64,000 nt of DNA from an uncultured Nitrospira sp. (GTDB taxonomy: Bacteria > Nitrospirota > Nitrospiria > Nitrospirales > Nitrospiraceae): NCBI GenBank assembly GCA_902500775.1, contig CABVRZ010000013.1, positions 1-64,000 of the forward strand, read 5' to 3'. Position 1 is the first letter of the stretch. Each line of letters begins with the position of its first letter. The position numbers were made by a program, and so were the translations under genes. Below, one piece after another: positions 27,234 to 37,340 of this stretch. Below the pieces are notes generated by a model. It was not told the origin of the DNA. It ran no database searches and worked only from the letters and a program-made list of their open reading frames with translations.

Positions 27234-28589
27234 ATGATCAGAATTAAAAAGGGACTGGATCTGCCGATCAGCGGGAAACCTGAGCAGCTAGTCCGTCTCG
27301 CCAAACCTGTCCGCCATGTCGGCGTGCTCGGCGTGGATCATGTCGACCTCAAACCTGCCATGCTGGTCGCCGAAGGCGACAAGGTGAAGCTCGGCCAAGC
27401 GCTGTTCGACCATAAAAAGTTACCCGGCGTGCGCATTACGGCTCCAGGTTCCGGCACGGTGCGTGCGATCCATCGTGGAGCGCAACGCCTGCTCCAGTCG
27501 GTCGTCATCCGGCTCGACGAGACCGAAGACGAGGAGACATTTGCATCCTACTCGACCGACCAACTGACCAGCTTGACCGAAACGCAGGTCGTGGACAATC
27601 TTGTCGCATCGGGACTTTGGGTGGCGTTACGCACGCGTCCCTATAGCAAGATTGCCGACCCGACTACTCGTCCAGCGGCCATCTTCGTGACAGCGATGGA
27701 CAGTAACCCGCTGGCCGCCGATCCTGTTCCAATTATTACAGCAGAGGCTGAGTCGTTCCGCCATGGCCTGACGGTGCTCGCGTGCCTTGGCACCATGCCG
27801 CTGTGGGTGTGCAAGTCACCCGCAGCCGAACTGCCGCTGCCACAGGGGATAGGCCACATACGCCAGGCCTGTTTCGAAGGTCCCCACCCAGCCGGCCTGC
27901 CAGGGACGCACATTCATTTTCTCGAACCGGTCGACGTCAACAAGGTGGTCTGGCACCTCAACTACCAAGAGGTGATTGCGATCGGCAAACTCTTTACCAG
28001 CGGCCGATTATCGACCGGACGCATCGTCGCGCTTGGCGGACCTCAGGTCAAACAGCCACGCCTACTGCAGACCAGACTCGGCGCTTGTATCGAGGAGTTG
28101 CTCGAGGGTGAGCTTCAGGACGGCGAGAGCCGCATCATCTCCGGCTCGATCTTGTCGGGACGTCATGCAGCCAACTGGTCGTCCTACCTGGGACGCCATC
28201 ATCTTCAGATATCGGCGATTCAGGAGGGAGTCGAACGAACGTTCATGGGTTGGTTCACGCCCGGACGGAGAGCCTTCTCCCAGAGCAACGTCATGCTGTC
28301 GAGTCTCTTCCGTCACCGCAAGGAGGAGTTCGGATTGACCACCGGGCTAAACGGAAGCCTTCGCGCCATGGTGCCCTTCGGCAACTTCGAGGACATCATG
28401 CCCTTGGACATCCTCCCGACGCAGCTGCTGCGCTACCTGATGGTGGGTGACACGGACCTGGCGCAACAGCTGGGTTGCATGGAATTGGACGAAGAAGATC
28501 TCGCCTTGTGCTCCTTCGTCTGTGTGGGCAAAAACGACTACGGCCCGGTGCTGCGGAGCGTGCTGAGCCAAATTGAGAGAGAAGGCTGA
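27234..28589 (+). CDS. nqrA: Na+-translocating NADH:quinone reductase subunit A
   Basis: 451 residues; the family is typically near 445. It starts MIRIKKGLDLPISGKP, the conserved N-terminus, which decides the start at 27234 rather than the ATG at 27231 or an in-frame TTG at 27216. A barrel-sandwich hybrid domain follows (VGVLGVDHVDLKPAMLV, LGQALFDHKKLPGVRITAPGSGTV). NqrA is the soluble quinone-binding subunit at the cytoplasmic face of the NQR complex, which couples NADH oxidation by quinone to sodium export. It is the first gene of an eight-gene run. Confidence 0.96.
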   Translation: MIRIKKGLDLPISGKPEQLVRLAKPVRHVGVLGVDHVDLKPAMLVAEGDKVKLGQALFDHKKLPGVRITAPGSGTVRAIHRGAQRLLQSVVIRLDETEDEETFASYSTDQLTSLTETQVVDNLVASGLWVALRTRPYSKIADPTTRPAAIFVTAMDSNPLAADPVPIITAEAESFRHGLTVLACLGTMPLWVCKSPAAELPLPQGIGHIRQACFEGPHPAGLPGTHIHFLEPVDVNKVVWHLNYQEVIAIGKLFTSGRLSTGRIVALGGPQVKQPRLLQTRLGACIEELLEGELQDGESRIISGSILSGRHAANWSSYLGRHHLQISAIQEGVERTFMGWFTPGRRAFSQSNVMLSSLFRHRKEEFGLTTGLNGSLRAMVPFGNFEDIMPLDILPTQLLRYLMVGDTDLAQQLGCMELDEEDLALCSFVCVGKNDYGPVLRSVLSQIEREG

Positions 28590-28595
28590 GCAGGC

Positions 28596-29801
28596 ATGAA
28601 ACGCTATCTTGATGGTCTGAGGCCCCTGTTTAACAAGGGCGGTCGGTTTGAGAAGTACTATCCCATCTTCGAGATGGTCGATGTGTTTCTGTATTCAACC
28701 CCCGAAACCACACACCACGCGCCACACGTGCGAGATGGCATCGATCTGAAACGATTGATGATGTACGTGGTGGTGGCGTTGATTCCCTGTATCCTGTGGA
28801 GCTGGTTCAACACCGGCTATCAGGCCAATCTGGCACTCGCAAAGATGGGACTCGCCAAGACGGGCTGGCGGTACGATCTCCTGACGGCTCTCAATCTTGG
28901 TTTTGATGCCGACAGTATTCTGGCCAATACGGTCCATGGTTTCTTGTATTTTCTGCCGATCTATCTGACGACGTTACTCGTCGGCGGTATATGGGAAGTA
29001 GTGTTTTCGATCGTGCGTCAGAAAGAGATCAATGAAGGCTTTCTGGTCACCTCCATGCTCTTCACGCTGACGCTGCCCCCCGATATGCCGCTCTGGATGG
29101 TCGCTATCGGGATCAGCTTCGGCGTGGTGCTCGGCAAGGAGATCTTCGGAGGGACCGGCAAGAATTTTCTCAATCCTGCCCTGACCGCGCGGGCATTTCT
29201 GTTTTTCGCCTATCCCGCCGAAATTTCCGGTGACCGGGTATGGGTGGCGGTGGATGGTTATTCCGGCGCAACCGCGCTCAGCCTTGGCAAGGTCGGCGGC
29301 GTCGAGGAAATCACCCGCGGAGGCACGACCTGGTGGAATGCCTTTATCGGCCTGATGCCGGGCTCCATGGGGGAAACGTCCACCCTCGCCTGTCTCCTCG
29401 GCGCAGCGTTCCTGATCTATACAGGGGTCGGTTCCTGGCGCATTATTTTTGGGGTCTTTCTGGGGATGGTCGGAGCCTCGCTCCTATTCAATGTGATCGG
29501 CAGCGACACCAATCCCATGGTGGCAATGCCCTGGTACTGGCACCTGGTGCTTGGCGGGTTTGCCTTCGGCATGGTCTTTATGGCTACCGATCCGGTGTCG
29601 GCTGCCATGACGAGTGCCGGGCGCTGGGCCTTCGGTATTCTGATCGGTGCCATGACGGTGCTGATTCGCGTGGCGAACCCGGCGTTCCCGGAAGGCGTGA
29701 TGCTCACGATTTTGTTCGCCAATGTGTTCGCGCCCCTGATCGATTATACGGTCGTCCAGCTGAACATCCGACGGAGGCTCCGCCGCCATGCCCGCGTCTG
29801 A
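28596..29801 (+). CDS. nqrB: Na+-NQR subunit B (covalent FMN)
   Basis: 401 residues with about ten membrane helices. The flavinylation motif SGATALS is present with the acceptor Thr at residue 226, where ApbE attaches FMN by a phosphoester bond. Conserved segments include [20 protein letters not shown] and [16 protein letters not shown]. It starts 6 bases after nqrA and its end overlaps the start of nqrC. NqrB is the main sodium-channel-forming subunit and also holds riboflavin. Confidence 0.96.
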   Translation: MKRYLDGLRPLFNKGGRFEKYYPIFEMVDVFLYSTPETTHHAPHVRDGIDLKRLMMYVVVALIPCILWSWFNTGYQANLALAKMGLAKTGWRYDLLTALNLGFDADSILANTVHGFLYFLPIYLTTLLVGGIWEVVFSIVRQKEINEGFLVTSMLFTLTLPPDMPLWMVAIGISFGVVLGKEIFGGTGKNFLNPALTARAFLFFAYPAEISGDRVWVAVDGYSGATALSLGKVGGVEEITRGGTTWWNAFIGLMPGSMGETSTLACLLGAAFLIYTGVGSWRIIFGVFLGMVGASLLFNVIGSDTNPMVAMPWYWHLVLGGFAFGMVFMATDPVSAAMTSAGRWAFGILIGAMTVLIRVANPAFPEGVMLTILFANVFAPLIDYTVVQLNIRRRLRRHARV

Positions 29802-30597
29802 ACCAGATTCCTCCGTAGCCGCTGCGCCAGTCGAGAGTGCGAGCAGGACACTGATGGTGACGCTTGTGGTCTGCCTGGTCTGCTCGGTGGTGGTCGCCGG
29901 CGCGGCGGTGCTCCTTCGACCGATTCAGGAAACAAATCAGAAGGCCGACCTCATACGGAATGTGATTGCGGTCTCCGGCCTGCTCAAGGAGGGACTGACG
30001 GAAGAACAAGCGCTCAAACGGATTGATGCTCGCATGGTCGAACTGGCAACCGGTGACGAGGTGAAGGGGATCGATCCTAACACCTTTAATATCGTCAAGG
30101 CTGGAAAGGATCCCGAGATCTCCACTGAACTCACCCGCCGAGAGGATGTGGCGGGAATCCGGCGCGAACCCCGCTATCTGCCGGTCTATCGGATTGTTGG
30201 CCCCAACGGCGAGTTCAAGAAACTGATTCTACCGGTGTACGGCTATGGGCTCTGGTCCACCATGTACGGGTTTCTTGCGTTGGAGGAGGATCTGCGAACG
30301 GTTCAGGGCCTCCGATTCTATCAACACGCCGAAACCCCAGGGCTTGGAGGAGAGATCGACAATCCCAAGTGGCGAGCACAATGGACGGGCAAAGTCCTCT
30401 TCGACGCGAACTGGAAGGTTCAGGTTGAAGTGACGAAGGTTGCGATTGACAGCTCCACCCCGGAGGCTCAACATCAGGTCGATGCGCTCGCCGGCGCCAC
30501 CATCACCTCTCGAGGCGTGGAGAATTTGCTGAAGTTCTGGCTGAGCGACAGAGGGTACGGGCCGTACCTGTCCCGTTTGCGTCACGAAAGGAGCTAA
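29788..30597 (+). CDS. nqrC: Na+-NQR subunit C (covalent FMN)
   Basis: 269 residues. One N-terminal membrane helix ([22 protein letters not shown]) precedes the FMN-binding domain. The flavinylation motif near the C-terminus is AGATITS, with the acceptor Thr near residue 238; the usual first residue is Ser and is Ala here. [18 protein letters not shown] and ETPGLGGEI are typical. The gene overlaps nqrB by 14 bases. Confidence 0.95.
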   Translation: MPASEPDSSVAAAPVESASRTLMVTLVVCLVCSVVVAGAAVLLRPIQETNQKADLIRNVIAVSGLLKEGLTEEQALKRIDARMVELATGDEVKGIDPNTFNIVKAGKDPEISTELTRREDVAGIRREPRYLPVYRIVGPNGEFKKLILPVYGYGLWSTMYGFLALEEDLRTVQGLRFYQHAETPGLGGEIDNPKWRAQWTGKVLFDANWKVQVEVTKVAIDSSTPEAQHQVDALAGATITSRGVENLLKFWLSDRGYGPYLSRLRHERS

Positions 30598-30602
30598 CGC
30601 GC

Positions 30603-31268
30603 ATGGCGTACGAGCACAAAAAAATAATTTTTGACCCGATCGTTGACAACAACCCGGTCATTTTACAGGTCTTAGGGATTTGCTCCGCACTGGCCGTGAC
30701 GTCGAAGCTCTCGACCACGATCACCATGTGCATCGCGCTGACCGTCGTCACCGCCTTCTCCAATGCCGCCATCAGCCTGGTCCGCAATCATACTCCGAGC
30801 AGCATCCGTATCATCGTGCAGATGACCATTATTTCCTCGCTGGTCATCGTCACCGATCAGTTCATCAAAGCCTATGCGTTCACCATCAGCAAGGATCTGT
30901 CGGTCTTCGTCGGGTTGATCATCACCAATTGTATCGTCATGGGACGCGCGGAAGCCTATGCCATGAAACATCCTCCGCTCCCAAGCTTCCTCGACGGGCT
31001 CGGCAACGGCCTCGGCTATAGCGCACTCTTAATGGTCGTCGGGGTCATCCGCGAGCTGTTGGGGTCCGGTTCCCTGTTCGGATATCCGATTCTCCCTCTT
31101 GATCGGGATGGCGGGTGGTATGTGCCGAACGGCTTATTGCTCCTGCCGCCGAGCGCATTTTTCCTGATCGGCATGATCATTTGGGTGGTGCGCTCCTGGA
31201 AGCCGGCGCAAGTCGAGGAACCTGAATACCGTATCTATCACGCGCCTCGTCCCGAGGTGGCCTCATGA
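30603..31268 (+). CDS. nqrD: Na+-NQR subunit D
   Basis: 221 residues, six membrane helices. The conserved motif [14 protein letters not shown] carries the cysteine that, with its NqrE counterpart, holds an intramembrane [2Fe-2S] centre between the two subunits. It starts 5 bases after nqrC and overlaps nqrE by 4 bases, so translation is coupled. Confidence 0.95.
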   Translation: MAYEHKKIIFDPIVDNNPVILQVLGICSALAVTSKLSTTITMCIALTVVTAFSNAAISLVRNHTPSSIRIIVQMTIISSLVIVTDQFIKAYAFTISKDLSVFVGLIITNCIVMGRAEAYAMKHPPLPSFLDGLGNGLGYSALLMVVGVIRELLGSGSLFGYPILPLDRDGGWYVPNGLLLLPPSAFFLIGMIIWVVRSWKPAQVEEPEYRIYHAPRPEVAS

Positions 31269-31873
31269 TCGACCTGGTCAATCTGTTTATCAAAGCGGTC
31301 TTCGTCGAGAACCTTGCGCTGACGTTTTTTCTCGGCATGTGCACGTTTCTCGCCGTTTCGAAAAAAATCAGCACGGCGCTCGGACTCGGTATCGCGGTGG
31401 TCGTCGTCCAAAGTCTGACCATCCCGATCAATAATCTGATCTACCGATTTCTGATCCGTGACGGCGCGCTGTCATGGGCGGGGCTCTCCGAGATGAGTCT
31501 GGATTTCCTTGGGCTCATCACCTACATCAGCGTCATTGCGGCGGTCGTACAGGTCCTGGAAATGTTTCTCGACCGATACGTCCCGTCTCTGTACAACTCG
31601 CTGGGGATCTTTTTGCCGCTGATTACCGTCAATTGTGCCATTCTCGGGGGCTGTCTGTTTATGGTCGAACGTGACTATACCTTCAGCGAGAGTGTCACCT
31701 ACGGGGTGGGGTCCGGTGCCGGATGGGCGCTTGCGATCGTGGCAATGGCAGGGGTGCGTGAGAAACTCAAGTATTCCGACATACCCGAAGGGTTGCAGGG
31801 ACTGGGCGTCACATTCATCACCGCAGGATTGATGGCCCTGGGGTTCATGGCCTTTTCCGGCATTCAACTCTAG
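31265..31873 (+). CDS. nqrE: Na+-NQR subunit E
   Basis: 202 residues, six membrane helices, homologous to NqrD with inverted topology. The conserved Cys lies in [13 protein letters not shown]. The stop codon TAG at 31871-31873 is the centre of CTAG, followed at once by CAGGTTGCGGAAAAC, the same kind of terminus as the repeat elements in this window. The gene therefore appears complete but its 3' edge adjoins an insertion. Confidence 0.95.
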   Translation: MIDLVNLFIKAVFVENLALTFFLGMCTFLAVSKKISTALGLGIAVVVVQSLTIPINNLIYRFLIRDGALSWAGLSEMSLDFLGLITYISVIAAVVQVLEMFLDRYVPSLYNSLGIFLPLITVNCAILGGCLFMVERDYTFSESVTYGVGSGAGWALAIVAMAGVREKLKYSDIPEGLQGLGVTFITAGLMALGFMAFSGIQL

Positions 31874-31948
31874 CAGGTTGCGGAAAACTCTTTTGACCAG
31901 GTAGCACTACGCGATGACCGAGCGCCTTACCCTGACTCAAGAACGCCC

Positions 31949-32076
31949 GCAGGATGCTCAAAATGGCCGCCGGCAAGGCCGCAGCGAGCGAAGAGGCGAG
32001 GCATACTCTGCACCGTATGTTGAGCCTCTGAGCGATGCGAGAACAATGGCGGCGGACTTTTTCGGCATCCTGTTAA
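31949..32076. repeat. intergenic repeat inside the nqr operon
   Basis: Between nqrE and nqrF, where a few bases would be expected, there are 222 bases. GCAGGATGCTCAAAA on the left and, reversed from the right, ACAGGATGCCGAAAAAGTCC are inverted ends. The interior blocks AAGGCCGCAGCGAGCGA and TTGAGCCTCTGAGCGATG match the copy at 8672-8911. It must be transcribed with the operon and could fold into a hairpin affecting nqrF expression. Confidence 0.75.
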
Positions 32077-32095
32077 GTCTGATGAGGGGCCACGT

Positions 32096-33316
32096 ATGAT
32101 CGAGATCATACTGGGAGTCAGTGTGTTCACCGGGTTCGTTCTCATTCTCGTCGTCTTCATTCTGAGTGCGCGTTCAAAACTGGTGGCGAGCGGCAACGTC
32201 ACGATCACGATCAACGACAAGAAGTTTATCGAGACGCCGATCGGAGGCAAGTTGCTCGGCGCGCTCGGCGACGCGAAGATTTTTGTCAGCTCCGCCTGCG
32301 GCGGCGGTGGCACGTGTGGGGTGTGCCGGGTCAAGGTTTTCGAAGGAGGCGGGGTCATTCTGCCGACCGAAACCTCACATATCAACAAGCGTGAAGCACG
32401 CGAAGGGTACCGTCTGTCCTGTCAGGTGGCGGTCAAGCAGGACATGAAGATCGAGGTTCCAGACGAGGTGTTCGGGGTCAAGAAATGGGAATGTACCGTC
32501 CGCTCGAACCACAATGTGGCCACCTTCATCAAGGAACTGGTCCTGGAGCTTCCGCAGGATGAATCTGTCGATTTCCGTGCCGGAGGCTACATCCAGATTT
32601 TCTGTCCACCGTACGAGCACTCGTTTAAGGATTTTGATATCGAAGAACGATATCGCAGTGACTGGGACCGGCTGAAACTCTGGGAGCTTGTTTCAAAGGT
32701 TAATGAATCCCTCGAGCGCGCCTACTCCATGGCCAATTACCCTGAGGAACGTGGCATCATTATGCTCAATGTTCGCATTGCCACGCCCCCACCGCGCACG
32801 CAAAATCTGCCTCCAGGTAAAATGTCATCCTACCTATTCGGACTGAAACCTGGCGACAAGGTCACCATCTCCGGGCCGTTCGGCGAGTTCTTTGCGCGTG
32901 ATACCAACAACGAAATGGTGTTTATCGGCGGTGGTGCCGGGATGGCGCCCATGCGTTCACATATTTTCGATCAGCTGAGTCGCCTCGAGACTACACGCAA
33001 GATGTCCTTCTGGTACGGAGCTCGATCGAAGCGCGAGATGTTCTATGTCGACGATTTCAACAAGCTGGCCGCAGCGCACGACAACTTCAAGTGGCATGTC
33101 GCCCTGTCCGACCCACTCCCCGATGACAAATGGAGCGGCTATACCGGCTTCATCCATAGTGTGCTCTATAATGAGTACCTGAAGACCCATCCGGCTCCTG
33201 AAGACTGTGAGTACTACCTCTGCGGACCGCCGATGATGAATGCCGCCGTGATCAAGATGCTGTTGGATCTGGGTGTTGAGCGGGAAAACATCATGCTCGA
33301 TGACTTCGGAGACTGA
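32096..33316 (+). CDS. nqrF: Na+-NQR subunit F (NADH dehydrogenase, 2Fe-2S, FAD)
   Basis: 406 residues. One N-terminal helix is followed by a plant-type [2Fe-2S] domain with Cys68, Cys74, Cys77 ([12 protein letters not shown]) and Cys109 (RLSCQV). The FAD domain has [10 protein letters not shown] and the NADH domain [21 protein letters not shown] and YLCGPPMMN. NqrF oxidises NADH on the cytoplasmic side and passes electrons into the complex. The ribosome binding site is GAGG near 32085. The final residues LDDFGD are conserved in the family. Confidence 0.96.
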   Translation: MIEIILGVSVFTGFVLILVVFILSARSKLVASGNVTITINDKKFIETPIGGKLLGALGDAKIFVSSACGGGGTCGVCRVKVFEGGGVILPTETSHINKREAREGYRLSCQVAVKQDMKIEVPDEVFGVKKWECTVRSNHNVATFIKELVLELPQDESVDFRAGGYIQIFCPPYEHSFKDFDIEERYRSDWDRLKLWELVSKVNESLERAYSMANYPEERGIIMLNVRIATPPPRTQNLPPGKMSSYLFGLKPGDKVTISGPFGEFFARDTNNEMVFIGGGAGMAPMRSHIFDQLSRLETTRKMSFWYGARSKREMFYVDDFNKLAAAHDNFKWHVALSDPLPDDKWSGYTGFIHSVLYNEYLKTHPAPEDCEYYLCGPPMMNAAVIKMLLDLGVERENIMLDDFGD

Positions 33317-33322
33317 CCATCC

Positions 33323-34378
33323 ATGCATCCATCCATTCCTCGCCCTCGCGCGCTCATGGCCTTGATCGCTCTGCTGGCTGCCGGTGCCGGCTTGGGTCTA
33401 CTGCGCCCTGAGCCGCCTGTCGCAGAACTGCACATGAGTGGCCGAACCATGGGAACCACCTATAACGTGAAATACCGCCCTACCCAGAACACTCCACCGC
33501 TGAAGTCGATGCAACTCGAAGTGGACGCCTTGCTGGCCGAGATCAATCACACCATGTCCACCTACGACCCGGAATCGGAACTGTCGCGTTTGAACCGTCT
33601 GCACACCACCGACTGGGTGCCCGCATCCGCTTCGCTGCGCGCTGTGCTCAAGGCCGCGCTCGAGGTCGGCGTCCAGAGTGAAGGAGCGTTTGACATCACA
33701 GTCGGTCCCCTAGTGAATCTCTGGGGCTTTGGCCCGGAGGTGCATCCGGACCGCATCCCGCTTGAGGCCGACATCGCCGCAGCGCGTGCGCGCAGCGGGC
33801 TTGATAAAGTCACACTCAGTGAGACGCAACCGGCGATACGCAAGCACCATCCTGATGTATTCTTAGATCTTTCAGGGATCGCCAAAGGGTATGGGGTGGA
33901 CCGGGTTGCTGAACTCATGACCGCGCGTGGCATTGAGCATTATATGGTTGAGATCGGCGGCGAGATACGGGTACATGGGTTCAAGGAGCATGAGACGCTC
34001 TGGCGGATCGCGATTGAGAAGCCGCTGTCGGGCGAACGTTCGGTGCACACGATGCTGGCGCTTAGTGACATCGCGCTCGCCACCTCGGGCAATTATCGAA
34101 ACTTTTTTGAGATCGATGGGCGGCGCTATTCCCATACCATCGATCCGACAACCGGCTGGCCGGTCGATAATCATCTGGTGTCGGTGACCGTGCTGGCGGA
34201 GACCAGCATGCGAGCCGATGCCTGGGCCACCGCGTTTCAGGTGTTGGGACCCGAGCGTGCCATGGCCATCGCCGAACGGCTCAATCTTCCCGTCCTCTTC
34301 GTCATCGAACGGGATGGACAATTTGAAGAACGCGCCTGCTGTTCCTTCCAACGGTACCGGAAACAGGAGCTGTCATGA
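33323..34378 (+). CDS. apbE: FAD:protein FMN transferase ApbE
   Basis: 351 residues with a lipoprotein-like or anchor N-terminus (ALMALIALLAAGAGLGLL, no lipobox Cys seen). Motifs include MGTTYNVKY, DPESELSRLN, DLSGIAKGYGVDR, EIGGEIRV, and the metal-binding ATSGNYRNFFEIDGRRYSH/IDP. ApbE transfers FMN from FAD to the Thr of NqrB and NqrC in the periplasm. It overlaps the next gene by 4 bases. Confidence 0.95.
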   Translation: MHPSIPRPRALMALIALLAAGAGLGLLRPEPPVAELHMSGRTMGTTYNVKYRPTQNTPPLKSMQLEVDALLAEINHTMSTYDPESELSRLNRLHTTDWVPASASLRAVLKAALEVGVQSEGAFDITVGPLVNLWGFGPEVHPDRIPLEADIAAARARSGLDKVTLSETQPAIRKHHPDVFLDLSGIAKGYGVDRVAELMTARGIEHYMVEIGGEIRVHGFKEHETLWRIAIEKPLSGERSVHTMLALSDIALATSGNYRNFFEIDGRRYSHTIDPTTGWPVDNHLVSVTVLAETSMRADAWATAFQVLGPERAMAIAERLNLPVLFVIERDGQFEERACCSFQRYRKQELS

Positions 34379-34575
34379 CCATTTTCCTGGTGACCTTTCT
34401 TGTCATGGTGATTGCGATCCTAGCGATGGCAGTGGGCGTCCTGCTCGGTCGCCGCCCGATCGGCGGCAGCTGTGGCGGTCTCGAACGCCTTGGTCTGGAA
34501 TGCGATGCCGGCTGCGATAAGCCCTGCCCGGAACGTCTTGCCCGTCTGCAGTCTTCCCGAAAAGAACTGTTGTAA
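34375..34575 (+). CDS. nqrM: NqrM, iron-delivery factor for NQR maturation
   Basis: 66 residues with one membrane helix (FLVTFLVMVIAILAMAVGVLLG) and a Cys-rich tail: GGSCGG, LECDAGC, DKPCPERL. NqrM is needed to insert the Fe-S centre between NqrD and NqrE. The TAA at 34573 is followed by 61 more sense codons in the same frame up to 34760; see the separate entry. The ATGA overlap with apbE couples translation. Confidence 0.92.
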   Translation: MTIFLVTFLVMVIAILAMAVGVLLGRRPIGGSCGGLERLGLECDAGCDKPCPERLARLQSSRKELL

Positions 34576-34889
34576 GAACAGCTGGACTTGCTAAAACCGA
34601 TAGTCTCACTGACCAGCATTCCAAACCAGTCCCCGGCTGAGCGTCCCTCCGCAGATCCACAGGGCCTGGCTGCCCTCGGCCTGAGCCTTACCAACCTTGC
34701 ACAAGGCATAGAGCTGCCATCGATCTTCGTCCGCGAGCCGATGATACGTCCTCATGTATAACCCCGCGGTGTGCCAAGAGGTTATCCATCACGCCGTTCG
34801 TGAGTTTATGCACTGGCTACTTGAATCCGCGGGATAGAAGCTGTATTCATCTTCTGTCATTGGTCGCCACTGACTTGAAAGAGGCGGTT
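34576..34889 (+). other. open frame continuing nqrM after its stop, then leader of usp
   Basis: After the nqrM stop the same frame stays open from 34576 to the TAA at 34758-34760. It encodes EQLDLLKPIVSLTSIPNQ and then LAALGLSLTNLAQGIELP, with normal-looking composition. It may be a former C-terminal extension now cut by a point mutation, or a sequencing error in the TAA. The remaining 130 bases before 34890 hold no gene I can support. Confidence 0.4.
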
Positions 34890-35321
34890 ATGCCTAGCAC
34901 AATCTTGGTTCCGTTCGACGGCTCGGAGAGCGCGATGCGTGCACTCCATCTTGCCGTTGAGCGAGCACGTGAAAAACCACAGGGTCACGTGCATCTCGTG
35001 ACTGTGCGCCCCCCGTTACGCGTTTACGGTGAAATCCAAGTCTACGTGGGCGACAAGAAAGCAGCGGAAATGGCGGATCAGCATGATCGCGACGTGCTTG
35101 AACCGGCGGAGCAAGTACTGCGCTCGTCGGGCGTGACGTTCGCGAGCAGTACGGCGGAAGGCGATACCGCCGAACAGATCGTGGAATGCGCCAAGGCAGT
35201 TGGGGCCGGTGAAATCATCATGGGATCGCGTGGACTTGGGCGTATTGCTGGGCTCGTAATGGGCTCGGTGACCACCAAAGTCGTCCACCTGACCCAGCTC
35301 CCCGTCACGCTGGTTAAATGA
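34890..35321 (+). CDS. universal stress protein (UspA family)
   Basis: 143 residues, the usual single-domain length. It starts MPSTILVPFDGSESAMRALH, and the ATP-binding motif GSRGLGRIAGLVMGSVTTKVV is intact (GxxGxGx9GSxT). The start at 34890 follows GAGGCGG. In-frame codons upstream to 34800 do not fit the family. These cytosolic proteins bind ATP and assist survival under stress. It lies before the NhaD-type permease, separated by 500 bases. Confidence 0.9.
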   Translation: MPSTILVPFDGSESAMRALHLAVERAREKPQGHVHLVTVRPPLRVYGEIQVYVGDKKAAEMADQHDRDVLEPAEQVLRSSGVTFASSTAEGDTAEQIVECAKAVGAGEIIMGSRGLGRIAGLVMGSVTTKVVHLTQLPVTLVK

Positions 35322-35822
35322 CTGCGGTTTTCACACAACATTTCAAGCCATCGCGGTCAGGGAACGGAAAATCGGGTGATGGTGATGTCCGCCTTGCATC
35401 ACCGGTGACACGCATGTCAGAAGTCTCGCCGAGTTGTCTTCGACGCATGCTCCGCAGAAAGTTTGCCTTGCTTTTCACTCATCTGCCTGTGTACCTTCTG
35501 ATTTTATTGGGATTTCCGGTGTATCAGGATCGTCCGGTTGGCACGTCGGACCACGACCTCTGAATCTACACTTCGGCGATACACTCACGACTCCCATTCG
35601 GCAATTCCCAATCCATCGTAAAGACAAACAGCCGTTCTCACAGCCAACGGTGAGGGATTGGGAGCTCGGGACACAGGTAGGGATGGCACCCTAACCGCTA
35701 TACAGGCCCCCCGACATTGAACAACCTTCTCGTCGACAGTGGCCTGATCAGGCGCGTGCACGTCGACCGCTTTGCGATGGTAATAGGCTCGCTCCTTCGC
35801 ATCGTTGTGATCAACGCAAAGC
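35322..35822. other. gap before the permease gene; contains a repeat copy
   Basis: No supported gene. The segment 35547-35650 is a diverged copy of the 3' end of the DUF2294 gene and the tRNA-like sequence found again at 37293 onward. Confidence 0.4.
35547..35650. repeat. diverged copy A of tRNA-like/DUF2294 3' end
   Basis: GGACCACGACC and CCATCGTAAAGAC, in the same order and spacing, match GAACCACGACC and CCGTCGTAAAGAC at 37293-37370. The two copies lie in direct orientation about 1746 bases apart and bracket the NhaD-type permease gene. The copy is more decayed than the one at 37282-37400, since no open frame survives. Confidence 0.5.
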
Positions 35823-37241
35823 ATGGAGAGCGTCATCCGACTTGAAGAACAGAAGATTCCATCGACGCGCACGGGCATCGGTTCGCGGCTGGGCATCGCC
35901 GGAGCCGCGTTCTGGTTCGCCGCGCCGCTCGCGGTTGCGGCGGCTGAGCCGTTGGGTGCTGCGGCAGCCGACTCACCCACCGTGTTTGGCATCCCGCTCG
36001 ACTTCATCTTGTTCGCCCTCACGCTGCTCGGTGTCGCGCTGTTCCACCACCACACGCTGCGGGTGGCACTCACCGGACTCGCCACGATTGCGTTGTATAA
36101 ATTGGCGTTCACCGGGTTCAAGACCGGCGATGGCCTACCAGGCTTGGTCAACCACCTGGCCCATGAGTGGGTGATTCTTTCCAATCTGCTGTGCCTGTTG
36201 CTGGGCTTTGCGTTGCTGTCCAAACATTTCGAGGAAAGCCATGTTCCTTCGGTGCTGCCAAAGTACCTACCGGGACAAGCAAAGGGTGCGTTCGCACTGC
36301 TCGCAATGGTGTTCGTGCTGTCCTCCTTTCTCGATAACATCGCCGCAGCGCTGATCGGGGGCACAATGGCACACACCGTCTTTCGCGGCAAGGTCCACAT
36401 CGGTTACCTCGCCGCGATTGTCGCCGCCTCCAATGCGGGTGGTTCGGGCAGCGTGGTGGGCGACACTACGACTACAATGATGTGGATCGACGGGGTGAGT
36501 CCGGCCGATGTCTTCCACGCGTACGTCGCCGCAGTGGTCGCACTGGTCCTATTCGGTATTCCGGCCGCATGGCAGCAGAACAAGTTTTCGCCGTTGATGG
36601 CCTATAAGCCCGGTGGCGCGCATGTGGACTGGGGCCGCGTCGGTGTTGTGGCGTTCATTTTGGTGGTGGCGATTTCCACCAACGTGTACATCAACTTGAG
36701 GCACGCCGAGATCGCCGATCATTTCCCATTCATCGGCGTGGCCGTTGCACTGGCGATCCTGGTCTCGGCACCATTCCGCACACCGGATTGGAGTCTGTTA
36801 CCCGACGCAACCAAAGGGACGATTTTTCTGCTCGCACTGGTCACCTGCGCCTCCATGATGCCGGTGGAAAAATTGCCGGTCGCATCCTGGCAATCGGCCA
36901 TGGGGCTTGGTTTCATCTCCGCGGTGTTCGACAACATCCCCCTCACCGCGCTCGCGCTGAAACAAGGCGGTTATGACTGGGGCATGCTCGCCTACACGGT
37001 GGGGTTCGGCGGCTCGATGATCTGGTTCGGCTCGTCAGCCGGCGTGGCGTTGTCCAACATGTATCCGGATGCGAGGAACGTCGGTCGCTGGGTGTATCAC
37101 GGCTGGCATGTCGCGGTGGCGTATGTCATCAGCTTTCTTGTGCTGCTCGCGGTCATGGACTGGCACCCCAGTCCTAAACGAGGCGACCAGCCAGTCACAA
37201 CGTCTTCGGTTGCACAACCAGCCGAGGCACCGGCGCACTAG
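35823..37241 (+). CDS. NhaD/ArsB-superfamily Na+/H+ antiporter-like permease
   Basis: 472 residues with about 11-12 membrane helices. The two half-domains each have an unwound acidic motif: SSFLDNIAAALIGGTMAH and SAVFDNIPLTALAL. These correspond to the DN motifs of the ion-transporter superfamily that includes NhaD and ArsB. ASNAGGSGSVVGDTTTTMMW is the first-half substrate loop. Export of sodium, or citrate/anion transport, are both possible; sodium/proton exchange is favoured because of the motif form and the NQR operon nearby. The gene is unusually rich in G+C third positions and is bracketed by direct repeats, suggesting acquisition as a unit. Confidence 0.8.
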   Translation: MESVIRLEEQKIPSTRTGIGSRLGIAGAAFWFAAPLAVAAAEPLGAAAADSPTVFGIPLDFILFALTLLGVALFHHHTLRVALTGLATIALYKLAFTGFKTGDGLPGLVNHLAHEWVILSNLLCLLLGFALLSKHFEESHVPSVLPKYLPGQAKGAFALLAMVFVLSSFLDNIAAALIGGTMAHTVFRGKVHIGYLAAIVAASNAGGSGSVVGDTTTTMMWIDGVSPADVFHAYVAAVVALVLFGIPAAWQQNKFSPLMAYKPGGAHVDWGRVGVVAFILVVAISTNVYINLRHAEIADHFPFIGVAVALAILVSAPFRTPDWSLLPDATKGTIFLLALVTCASMMPVEKLPVASWQSAMGLGFISAVFDNIPLTALALKQGGYDWGMLAYTVGFGGSMIWFGSSAGVALSNMYPDARNVGRWVYHGWHVAVAYVISFLVLLAVMDWHPSPKRGDQPVTTSSVAQPAEAPAH

Positions 37242-37281
37242 AATCTCTCTTCCTTTGTTGTCGAAGAAAAGGCAAGGAGAA

Positions 37282-37340
37282 GGGATAGGCTTCGAACCAC
37301 GACCCCTAGATCCACAATCCAGAGTCCGCTACCGCGCTCC
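37282..37340 (-). other. tRNA-His-like remnant (possible attachment-site scar)
   Basis: On the minus strand the sequence includes CTGGATTGTGGATCTAG, an anticodon arm with anticodon GTG, followed by GTCGTGGTTCGAAGCC like a T-arm. The 5' acceptor half is missing and the T-stem pairs poorly, so it is not a functional tRNA. It overlaps the last codons and stop of the DUF2294 gene. Such 3' tRNA scars are usual attachment sites of integrating elements. Confidence 0.4.

Noticed and set aside
37282-37340. Functional tRNA-His on the minus strand
   Set aside because: The anticodon arm is recognisable, but the acceptor 5' half is absent and the T-stem pairs poorly, so it was listed only as a remnant.
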